This document shows, one piece after another, positions 1-6,246 of a DNA stretch of 7,346 nucleotides; within the stretch, counting starts at the first letter, position 1, and each line of letters opens with the position of its first letter. Position numbers and translations under genes: made by a program. Source of the DNA: JAAERC01 sp965602655 (GTDB taxonomy: Bacteria > Zixibacteria > MSB-5A5 > GN15 > PGXB01); contig CBFCZE010000137.1 in NCBI GenBank assembly GCA_965602655.1, positions 1-7,346 on the forward strand, in the 5' to 3' direction. The notes beneath the pieces were generated by a model. That model ran no database searches. It was not told where the DNA came from and saw only the letters and a list, made by a program, of their open reading frames with translations.

Positions 1-37
1 TCGTTCATTATCCAAAGACCAAAACTTTAATATTTAT

Positions 38-934
38 CTATTCGCCTTCTTCAGGAGGAGGAAGGTTCCTAAGTTTATCAATCTGCTTGATGGCATAATC
101 GGTATCGGGGCTGTTGGGATGCGCCTTCAAAAAATCCTCGAAAGCTTGTATAGCCGCCGTCGTATCGCCTTTTTCTCTGTAAGTGTAGGCTATCATAATA
201 TCGGCCTCACTAACCATGACTGAGTCGGTAAATTTGGTTTTGGCCTCTTTATATCTTTTTATTGCCTCATCATATTTGTCAAGACTCAGCGAAATACCGG
301 CCAGGGATAACATGGCTCCGGAGGTGTACTCACCTTCATTATTTTTATTATTCTTAATAACCTTGTTATAAAATTCTTCGGCTTCCTCATACATACCGCG
401 TTCATCATATTTATTTGCAAGATAATAATTAATTTCAGGTGTCGGCGCGGAATCGGCCATAGCCTTATAATAATCAATGGTGTTTATGCCCTTGAGGTAA
501 TTATTAACCGTTTCGACAAACTCCGGGCCGGGAAGATAACCAACGATACGGTCTATTTCCTTACCGTCACTGTCATAAAGTAATATGGATGGTAAACCCT
601 GAATTGAATTAGCTTTTGCCGCCGCCGTATCAACCTCAGCATTAACCTTGGAAAAAACAACCGTTTTGGATAACTCGACGACAACCGGGTCAACATAGGT
701 AACAGTATCAAGGACCTTGCACCAGCTACACCAATCAGTATAGAAATCAATTAACACTGGTTGATTTCTTTCCTTGGCCGCGGCGAACGCCTCTTCATAA
801 CCCATCACAAAATCAATTGAAGGACCTGAAACGGTAGTGCCGCATTTCTCTCCACCACAGCCTAGCGACAGTAGTATTATCACCGCCAGGGAAAACGAAA
901 GAAAAAATACGTTTACCTTGTTGAGCTTTTTCAT
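38..934 (-). CDS. Thioredoxin-fold lipoprotein with C-terminal TPR repeats
   Basis: A 298-residue predicted lipoprotein. Residues 1-26 form a lysine-rich start and hydrophobic stretch ending in a lipobox-like LSLGC with the lipidated cysteine at C26, so the mature protein is probably membrane-anchored and faces the periplasm. Residues about 42-148 are a thioredoxin-like domain of the Thioredoxin_7/DsbD-gamma style: the redox motif is W-C-S-W-C-K with cysteines C69 and C72, and the LPS at 114-116 supplies the cis-proline (P115). Residues about 166-275 hold roughly three TPR-like helical hairpins, followed by a Pro/Glu-rich tail. The ATG start is preceded by GGAG five bases upstream, and the stop is TAG. 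It lies 34 bases after the zinc-ribbon gene and is likely co-transcribed. The fold suggests a thiol-disulfide reductase or an assembly factor holding a client through its TPRs; the substrate cannot be read from sequence. The fold call is firm, the role is open. Confidence 0.88.
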   Translation of the reverse strand: MKKLNKVNVFFLSFSLAVIILLSLGCGGEKCGTTVSGPSIDFVMGYEEAFAAAKERNQPVLIDFYTDWCSWCKVLDTVTYVDPVVVELSKTVVFSKVNAEVDTAAAKANSIQGLPSILLYDSDGKEIDRIVGYLPGPEFVETVNNYLKGINTIDYYKAMADSAPTPEINYYLANKYDERGMYEEAEEFYNKVIKNNKNNEGEYTSGAMLSLAGISLSLDKYDEAIKRYKEAKTKFTDSVMVSEADIMIAYTYREKGDTTAAIQAFEDFLKAHPNSPDTDYAIKQIDKLRNLPPPEEGE

Positions 935-968
935 TGCTTCTCCACTCTGATTTATTTCATATTATTTA

Positions 969-1352
969 TTATTCGTCTGTATCGGTTTTTATAAGCTTTA
1001 CCCAGCTGTCACCAAAAATCATATTTAATACATTTATGGCATCCCTAACCATATCAGAAGGCACCTGAATTTGAAACATCCCCATATGCTTTCCGCTGGG
1101 TGATGGCAAATTAAGTCCGATCTGCCCAAAAAATCCGGATTCGGAAAAAACTACTACCGGAATATCGTACGATTCCAGTGTCTCTCTTGCATAATCGGCC
1201 GAGGTCTGATCCTTAACATGACCAATAACAATCCAGCCTTTATTGAGCCCGTCTGAAGCCGTTTCGTCCCCTTCCCTCAAATCAGGATTGCATCTTGGAC
1301 AGAATAGCATATCGCTATCAAAATCCTTATTACATTTGGGACAAAAAGTCAT
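969..1352 (-). CDS. Zinc-ribbon protein with DUF2007-like domain
   Basis: A 127-residue soluble protein with no signal peptide. The N-terminus is a four-cysteine zinc ribbon, C-P-K-C at 4-7 and C-P-R-C at 18-21. After a short acidic linker, residues about 39-113 resemble DUF2007, a small alpha/beta domain annotated as a putative prokaryotic signal-transducing domain: a WIVIGHV strand, a helix (SADYARETLES) and a second strand (IPVVVFS), ending in a short helix. The ATG at 1352-1350 shares one base with the gcvPA stop (TAATG), and a GAAGG site lies ten bases upstream inside gcvPA, so translation is probably coupled to gcvPA. Function is unknown. A regulatory or adaptor role is plausible from the fold and coupling, but no ligand or partner is visible. 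The domain assignment is from memory of the family pattern. Confidence 0.82.
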   Translation of the reverse strand: MTFCPKCNKDFDSDMLFCPRCNPDLREGDETASDGLNKGWIVIGHVKDQTSADYARETLESYDIPVVVFSESGFFGQIGLNLPSPSGKHMGMFQIQVPSDMVRDAINVLNMIFGDSWVKLIKTDTDE

Positions 1353-2689
1353 TAATAGCTTTCCTTCAGAGCCTTAACCAAAGATATTATTTCGCTATCC
1401 GTTCTTTTCTCGGTGGCGCTCAATAGCAGACAATCATCCAGGCCATCATAAAACCTGCCGGCATCAATACCGGGTAGAATACCATTTTTCTCAATTAATC
1501 TATCTATTATCTCTTTGGCTGGAATTGGCGTTTTTATTGCTGCTTCTCTAATATAATCGCCATCAAAGTATTGTGCGAATCCGTCCAATGAAAATATTTT
1601 CTCAGCGGTTCGGTGAGTTTTTTCCATCGAAAGTAAAGCTACCCGGCGAAGACCTTCTTTGCCCAATAAAGTCATATAAACCAGAGCGGTTGTGGCACAA
1701 AGAGCCTGATTGGTGCAAATATTGGAAGTCGCCTTATTGCGGCGGATATGCTGCTCCCGCGTTTGCAAAGTTAAAACAAAGCCGGGATTACCATCGGTAT
1801 CCACCGTTCGCGCCGCCAGACGTCCGGGAATATTCCTGATTAATTTTTCCTTGACGGCAAAAAATCCAAGCAATGGTCCACCAAAATTCAACGGTATCCC
1901 CAATGGCTGTCCCTCACCGACAACAATATCGATCCCCCAGTCACCCGGCGTTTTAAGAAGCACCACCGAGATAGGGTCAACAGCCGTAATCAATAAACCG
2001 CCCGAATTATGAATCATTTCGCCGGCAACTTCGACATCCTCAAGAAGCCCAAAATAATTCGGCTGGGACAATAAAACGCAGGCGGTATTGTCATCCATAC
2101 TACTCTCTAATTTATCAAAATCAGTTGTCCCGTTTTTCTGAGGAACAGAGACGATCTCAATATCTCTACCGGTTAGATATGTATCTATCACGTTCCGGAA
2201 TAACGGATTCACCGTTTCCGAAATCAGGACCTTTGACCTTTTCCTGTTAGTCACCGATAAAATAATCGCCTCGGCCGAGGCCGAACCGCCGTCATACATC
2301 GAGGCATTCGCCACATCCATTCCGGTCAAATGGCAAATGCAGGTTTGAAACTCATATATTGCCTGCAGGGTTCCCTGTGAAACTTCAGCTTGATAAGGAG
2401 TGTAAGCGGTCATAAATTCCGGCCGAGAAACGATTGTATCCACAGCAGCAGGGATAAAATGATCATAGACACCGCCGCCGGCAAAAATAGTCAAACCGGA
2501 ATTGTTGCGTTTCGATATCTGCTCAATTTCCCGCAGAAGTTCCATCTCGGATAAAGCTGCTGGCAGATTTAAAGCCTTTTTTAATCTAAGGTTTTCCGGA
2601 ACCGGCGAAAAGAGATCCTGAATTTCCCGCAAACCTATTTTATTCAGCATTTCCCGACGGTTTTCATCGGTATTGGGAATGTACGGCAT
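1352..2689 (-). CDS. gcvPA: Glycine dehydrogenase (decarboxylating) subunit 1
   Basis: The N-terminal-type subunit of the two-subunit P-protein of the glycine cleavage system. With GcvPB it decarboxylates glycine and passes the aminomethyl group to the lipoyl arm of GcvH in the cytoplasm. The 445 residues match the usual subunit length of about 440-450. Family signatures are clear: YIPNT near the start, LSEMEL at 46-51, GGGVYDHFIP at 71-80, a TAYTPYQAEVSQG stretch at 94-106, the ANASMYDGGSASAEA region at 127-141, and REQHIRRNKATSNICTNQAL at 311-330. The PLP-binding lysine of this enzyme lies in GcvPB, so its absence here is normal. The ATG at 2689 is supported by the conserved N-terminus, although the nearest SD-like AGGA is 17 bases upstream in an AT-rich leader. 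It begins 19 bases after gcvH. No gcvPB follows within the window; two unrelated genes come next instead. Confidence 0.96.
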   Translation of the reverse strand: MPYIPNTDENRREMLNKIGLREIQDLFSPVPENLRLKKALNLPAALSEMELLREIEQISKRNNSGLTIFAGGGVYDHFIPAAVDTIVSRPEFMTAYTPYQAEVSQGTLQAIYEFQTCICHLTGMDVANASMYDGGSASAEAIILSVTNRKRSKVLISETVNPLFRNVIDTYLTGRDIEIVSVPQKNGTTDFDKLESSMDDNTACVLLSQPNYFGLLEDVEVAGEMIHNSGGLLITAVDPISVVLLKTPGDWGIDIVVGEGQPLGIPLNFGGPLLGFFAVKEKLIRNIPGRLAARTVDTDGNPGFVLTLQTREQHIRRNKATSNICTNQALCATTALVYMTLLGKEGLRRVALLSMEKTHRTAEKIFSLDGFAQYFDGDYIREAAIKTPIPAKEIIDRLIEKNGILPGIDAGRFYDGLDDCLLLSATEKRTDSEIISLVKALKESY

Positions 2690-2708
2690 ATATTTAAAAA
2701 ATTAAATC

Positions 2709-3086
2709 CTATTTAATTAATTCAAGATAATCATCGGATGATATCAGCGATTCCAGTTCGCCTGAATCGGCAAACTCAATCTTAATCATCCATCCATCAC
2801 CATACGGATCGTTGTTAATTACCATCGGGTCGTCTTCCAGAAGTTCGTTAACCTCGGCCACCTTTCCCGAGAGTGGAGAAAATATCTCAGAAACGGCCTT
2901 GACCGCTTCAACTGTTCCGAATGACTCGCCAGCTTTGACATCATCTCCGACCGACGGCAATTCGACAAAAACAATATCACCCAGTTCTCCCTGAGCATAA
3001 TCGGTAATGCCGACGGCGGCCAAATTGCCGTCAATTTTTATCCATTCATGTTCTTTGGTGTATTTTAAATCGGTAGGAATATTCAC
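2709..3086 (-). CDS. gcvH: Glycine cleavage system H protein
   Basis: A 125-residue lipoyl carrier protein that shuttles the aminomethyl intermediate between the P, T and L proteins. Typical landmarks are KYTKEHEWIK near the N-terminus, GITDYAQGELGDIVFVELP at 26-44, and the lipoylation motif VEAVKAVSE with the modified lysine at K63; the family often has VESVKAVSE, so Ala for Ser is a mild variant. The ending around NNDPYGDGWMIKI is also standard. The start codon is GTG, not ATG: a near-perfect GGAGGT six bases upstream and the conserved N-terminus fix it. The stop is TAG. It sits 40 bases after accC and 19 before gcvPA, so the acc and gcv genes seem to share one transcript. Lipoate attachment enzymes are not encoded here. 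Confidence 0.97.
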   Translation of the reverse strand: MNIPTDLKYTKEHEWIKIDGNLAAVGITDYAQGELGDIVFVELPSVGDDVKAGESFGTVEAVKAVSEIFSPLSGKVAEVNELLEDDPMVINNDPYGDGWMIKIEFADSGELESLISSDDYLELIK

Positions 3087-3092
3087 AAAAGT

Positions 3093-3098
3093 ACCTCC
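3093..3098 (-). promoter_or_regulatory. Strong Shine-Dalgarno of gcvH
   Basis: The minus strand reads GGAGGT, six bases before a GTG codon. It is the best SD match in the window together with that of the pilus ATPase gene. It decides the non-ATG start of gcvH and may offset the weaker initiation codon. Confidence 0.8.
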
Positions 3099-3126
3099 AA
3101 TGTTACCTTTTTCTATATTTAGATGT

Positions 3127-4497
3127 TTATCCCGTTTTCTTTCCCATCTGTTTTTCTTCTTTGCTTAATTTTTCAACAAACGATGTGTCAAAATTACCTG
3201 AGATAAAATCCGGATGTGATAAAATTTTCTTCTGATAATCTACCGTCGTTGGGATGCCTTCAATAATAAATTCGTCCAGCGCATACAACATTTTGTTTAT
3301 GGCATCTTTTCTGGTTTTGGCACGAACGAGAAGTTTTGCTATCATCGAATCATAAAAAGGCGGGATTACATAACCTGCATATGCGGCCGTATCGACCCTT
3401 ATTCCATTTCCACCGGGAATATGAATTGCCTTTATCTCGCCGGGACACGGCCTGAAATCTTTATTGGGATCCTCAGCATTTATACGACACTCTATGGCAT
3501 GCCAGCTCAGAATAATATCTTCCTGCCTGTAACTCAGTTTTTCCCCGGCCGCCATCAGGATCTGCTCCTGCAATAGATCGGAGTCGGTCGCCATTTCAGA
3601 TACGGGATGTTCTACCTGGATTCTCGTGTTCATTTCCATAAAATAGAAATTTTGTTCGTTATCGACCAAAAATTCCATTGTCCCGGCACCAAGATAATTG
3701 ATGGTTGAGGCTCCCCGCACGGCTGTTCGACCCATTATTCCGCGAAGTTCTGAATTTAGTATTGGTGATGGTGTTTCTTCAACAAGTTTTTGATGTCTTC
3801 TCTGGACAGTACAATCGCGTTCGCCAAAATGAACTATATTACCAAAAGAATCGCCCATCAATTGAATTTCAACATGATGCGGATTCTTGACAACCTTTTC
3901 GATATAGACATCACCATTGGCAAACGCTAACTCCGCCTCGGTGCGGGCCATCTGGAAACCTTTGCGAAGATCGGCTTCGTCAAGGCAAAGACGCATTCCC
4001 TTGCCACCACCACCGGCTACAGCCTTAACAAGGACCGGATAACCCACTTCAGAGGCTATCGAAATTGCTTCATCGATCTTGTCAACGACACCTTCCGAAC
4101 CGGGGATGACCGGAATCCCGGCATCTCTCATCATCTGTTTGGCGACACCCTTATCACCCATCCGGCGAATCATTGTCGGGGTCGGGCCGATAAAGGTAAC
4201 ATCGCAGGACCGACAGATTTCGGCAAAATCGGCATTTTCAGCCAGAAAACCGTATCCGGGATGAACCGCATCGGCATTGGTAATTTCCGCCGCGGCAATA
4301 ATTCTTTTCGGATCAAGGTAGCTTAGGGCTGCCGTGGCCGGACCGATACAAACATCCTCATCGGCAAAACGAACATGCAACGAATTACGATCGGCTTCGC
4401 TGTACACGGCAACGGTCTTGACACCCAATTCCCGACAGGCCCGAATTATCCGCAGGGCAATCTCGCCCCGATTGGCAATTAGTATTTTTCCAAACAA
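3127..4497 (-). CDS. accC: Acetyl-CoA carboxylase, biotin carboxylase subunit
   Basis: The ATP-grasp enzyme that carboxylates the biotin carried by AccB, using ATP and bicarbonate; this is the first half-reaction of malonyl-CoA formation. Length is 456 residues against about 449 in E. coli. The N-terminus KILIANRGEIALRIIRACRELG is classic. The glycine-rich ATP loop GGGGKGMR is at 162-169, and residues corresponding to the E. coli active site are present: K115, K158, K237, E275, E288, N290, R292 and R338, with the EMNTRIQVEHPVSEM block at 288-302. The start is TTG: no ATG exists upstream in frame before a TAA at 4515-4513, the conserved sequence begins at once, and GAAGG lies eight bases upstream. 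The stop is TAA. Unusually, a pilus ATPase gene separates it from accB. A pyruvate or propionyl-CoA carboxylase subunit is the main alternative, less likely with accB so near. Confidence 0.96.
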   Translation of the reverse strand: MFGKILIANRGEIALRIIRACRELGVKTVAVYSEADRNSLHVRFADEDVCIGPATAALSYLDPKRIIAAAEITNADAVHPGYGFLAENADFAEICRSCDVTFIGPTPTMIRRMGDKGVAKQMMRDAGIPVIPGSEGVVDKIDEAISIASEVGYPVLVKAVAGGGGKGMRLCLDEADLRKGFQMARTEAELAFANGDVYIEKVVKNPHHVEIQLMGDSFGNIVHFGERDCTVQRRHQKLVEETPSPILNSELRGIMGRTAVRGASTINYLGAGTMEFLVDNEQNFYFMEMNTRIQVEHPVSEMATDSDLLQEQILMAAGEKLSYRQEDIILSWHAIECRINAEDPNKDFRPCPGEIKAIHIPGGNGIRVDTAAYAGYVIPPFYDSMIAKLLVRAKTRKDAINKMLYALDEFIIEGIPTTVDYQKKILSHPDFISGNFDTSFVEKLSKEEKQMGKKTG

Positions 4498-4505
4498 TGA
4501 ATTAA

Positions 4506-4510
4506 CCTTC
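4506..4510 (-). promoter_or_regulatory. Shine-Dalgarno deciding the TTG start of accC
   Basis: The minus strand reads GAAGG eight bases before TTG. With an in-frame TAA just upstream and no alternative ATG before the conserved N-terminal motif, it supports TTG as the initiation codon. Confidence 0.65.
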
Positions 4511-4530
4511 TTTTAATAATCCCGGTGTAA

Positions 4531-5682
4531 TCAGAATTTTTTCATATCTTCCGGCGCTTTTTCTTCTACTTCATCAACATCCGTAGTTTCTTCTTTATCC
4601 CAACGATCCGCGGCACCGGTGATGCCCTTGACACGCAGGTCAAAGTCATCCGGATTACTGCACTGATTCATGGCTTCTTCAAACGATATCATTCCGGAAC
4701 GATATAGGCGCATAATTGATTGGTCAAAGGTAACCATACCATATTGCTGCCCGCCCTGTTCAATCAGATCCGGAATATCAACCGTTTTTTCTTTATTCAT
4801 AATACAATCCCGGACAGCGGCAGTGGAAACAAGAACCTCCATTGCCGGAACACGACCGGGGACATCGCATCGAGTAAGTAAGCGCTGACAGATAACTGCC
4901 TTTAAGGTCCCGGCCAAAAGCAATCTAATCTGGTCATGCTGATGCGGAGGGAAAAATGATACTATCCTTGAAAGAGTTTCAACGGTGTTTAATGTATGCA
5001 GCGTCGTCAGTACCAAATGCCCGGTATCGGCGGCAGTTAGAGCAATTGACATTGTGTCGAGATCGCGAATCTCACCCAGAAGAATAATGTCGGGATCCTG
5101 CCTGAGGGCATGTTTCAGCGCCGTTGCAAAAGAATCGGTATCGGCGCCCACCTCACGCTGGGTTATAATGGATTTTTTATCTCTATAAATATATTCAATC
5201 GGGTCTTCAATGGTCAGAATATTATCCACACGGTTGGCATTCATATTCTCAATCATTGAAGCCAGTGTAGTTGTTTTACCGGAACCTGTTGTACCGGTGA
5301 CAACAATTAACCCGCGTCTTTCCTTAGCCAGTTTGCCAATAACCGGAGGCAGATTTAATTCATCGAAGGACGGAACAATTGTATTGACAGCACGAATCGC
5401 AATACCTGATGTTCCTCTCTGCCGAAACATATTAATACGAAAACGGCCAAGTTTGGCCACTGACAGGGCCAGATCCATTTCATTCTTGTGGTGAAATCGT
5501 TCCACCTGCTTTTCATTAAGAAGTTGCCCGACAACAGATTCAACATCGTCTATTGTCAACGGATCAACAGCTATCTGTTCCAGAACTCCGTTAACCCTCA
5601 GATGCGGGCGTATTCCCACCCGAACATGAAGGTCCGATGCCTTCCGGTTAAGCATTTCGATGAGCATTTTCTTTAGATTCAT
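4531..5682 (-). CDS. pilT: Type IV pilus retraction ATPase, PilT/PilU family
   Basis: A 383-residue hexameric secretion-type ATPase that in this family depolymerises type IV pili, driving twitching motility and DNA uptake from the cytoplasmic face of the pilus base. The N-terminal domain starts with the PilT-type ASDLHV and includes FRINMFRQRG (81-90) and AIRAVN (95-100). Walker A is GTTGSGKT at 130-137, the Asp box ILTIEDPIEY at 155-164, the Walker B region IILLGEIRD at 199-207 with catalytic E204, and the His box GHLVLTTLHT at 221-230. The C-terminus (YGMVTFDQS, LYRSGMIS, NPDDFDLRVKG) is a PilT/PilU variant and lacks an exact AIRNLIRE motif, so PilT and PilU cannot be separated with certainty. 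A charged, mostly acidic tail follows from residue 361. It has a strong GGGGAGG SD seven bases before ATG and lies between accB (26-base gap) and accC (33-base gap). No other pilus gene is in the window. Confidence 0.93.
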   Translation of the reverse strand: MNLKKMLIEMLNRKASDLHVRVGIRPHLRVNGVLEQIAVDPLTIDDVESVVGQLLNEKQVERFHHKNEMDLALSVAKLGRFRINMFRQRGTSGIAIRAVNTIVPSFDELNLPPVIGKLAKERRGLIVVTGTTGSGKTTTLASMIENMNANRVDNILTIEDPIEYIYRDKKSIITQREVGADTDSFATALKHALRQDPDIILLGEIRDLDTMSIALTAADTGHLVLTTLHTLNTVETLSRIVSFFPPHQHDQIRLLLAGTLKAVICQRLLTRCDVPGRVPAMEVLVSTAAVRDCIMNKEKTVDIPDLIEQGGQQYGMVTFDQSIMRLYRSGMISFEEAMNQCSNPDDFDLRVKGITGAADRWDKEETTDVDEVEEKAPEDMKKF

Positions 5683-5708
5683 ATCACGGCCTCCCCGAGA
5701 TTATTTTA

Positions 5709-6191
5709 CTAGCCTGCGGGATCGATCAGGAACAGAACCTGCCCAAATTCTACCGGCTGAGTATTCTCGACTAATATTTTGGCTACGGAGCCGGAAATCT
5801 CAGCTTCTATTTCATTCATCAGCTTCATGGCTTCAATAATGCAAACCACCTGACCGACCGAGACTATATCGCCGACCTTAGCGTAAGGCGGTGCATCCGG
5901 GGCCGGAGCCACATAGAATGTACCAACCATCGGCGACTTAATTTCTATATAATTCTTGTCGGCAGACTGGGGCGCTGAATCCACTGTCGGTGCCGGGGCA
6001 GCCTGGGGCGGTGCCGCTGCCGCCGGCATTGGAGGGGCCACCTGAAAAACAGTCGAACCTTCAGAATGGCCGTTACTGCCGGAAATGCGGCGGGTAATTT
6101 TTATTTTTCTACCCCAGCGCGAAACCTCAAGCTGATCAATTTCGGAATCTTCCACTATTTTAATCAGCTTTTTTATGACTTTTTCATTCAT
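5709..6191 (-). CDS. accB: Acetyl-CoA carboxylase, biotin carboxyl carrier protein
   Basis: A 160-residue carrier whose biotin is carboxylated by AccC and then delivers the carboxyl group to the AccAD carboxyltransferase. Residues 1-35 form the usual N-terminal helix region (KVIKKLIKIVEDSEIDQLEVSRWGRKIKI is the family style). An Ala/Pro-rich flexible linker spans about 52-70. The biotinyl domain covers about 81-158, with SPMVGTFYVAPAPDAPPYAKVGD containing the protruding thumb and the biotinylation motif EAMKLMNE with the modified lysine at K123 (K122 in E. coli). The ATG start has AAAGG eight bases upstream; the stop is TAG. It follows the M24 peptidase gene after 55 bases, the widest gap in the run, and precedes the pilus ATPase gene by 26. 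A biotin protein ligase is not seen here. Confidence 0.96.
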   Translation of the reverse strand: MNEKVIKKLIKIVEDSEIDQLEVSRWGRKIKITRRISGSNGHSEGSTVFQVAPPMPAAAAPPQAAPAPTVDSAPQSADKNYIEIKSPMVGTFYVAPAPDAPPYAKVGDIVSVGQVVCIIEAMKLMNEIEAEISGSVAKILVENTQPVEFGQVLFLIDPAG

Positions 6192-6246
6192 ATAAAAAAC
6201 CTTTACTTTCCCAATTAACCTAATCTAGAAAGATAATATATATCAA

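Noticed and set aside
1..37. Possible terminator or next gene after the lipoprotein gene
   Set aside because: Only a weak AAAG/CTTT pairing is visible and there is too little sequence to decide.
1573..2012. Two overlapping plus-strand reading frames (88 and 100 codons) opposite gcvPA
   Set aside because: They lie wholly antisense to a highly conserved gene, show no recognisable domain and have compositions expected of reverse-complemented coding sequence.
1352..2689. Missing PLP lysine in the glycine decarboxylase protein, suggesting an inactive enzyme
   Set aside because: In the two-subunit form the PLP lysine lies in GcvPB, so its absence from GcvPA is normal.
5210..5494. Plus-strand reading frame of 94 codons opposite the pilus ATPase gene
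   Set aside because: It is antisense to conserved ATPase sequence and has no recognisable motif.
5980..6040. GC-rich low-complexity stretch in accB, considered as a repeat
   Set aside because: It encodes the Ala/Pro linker usual in biotin carrier proteins.
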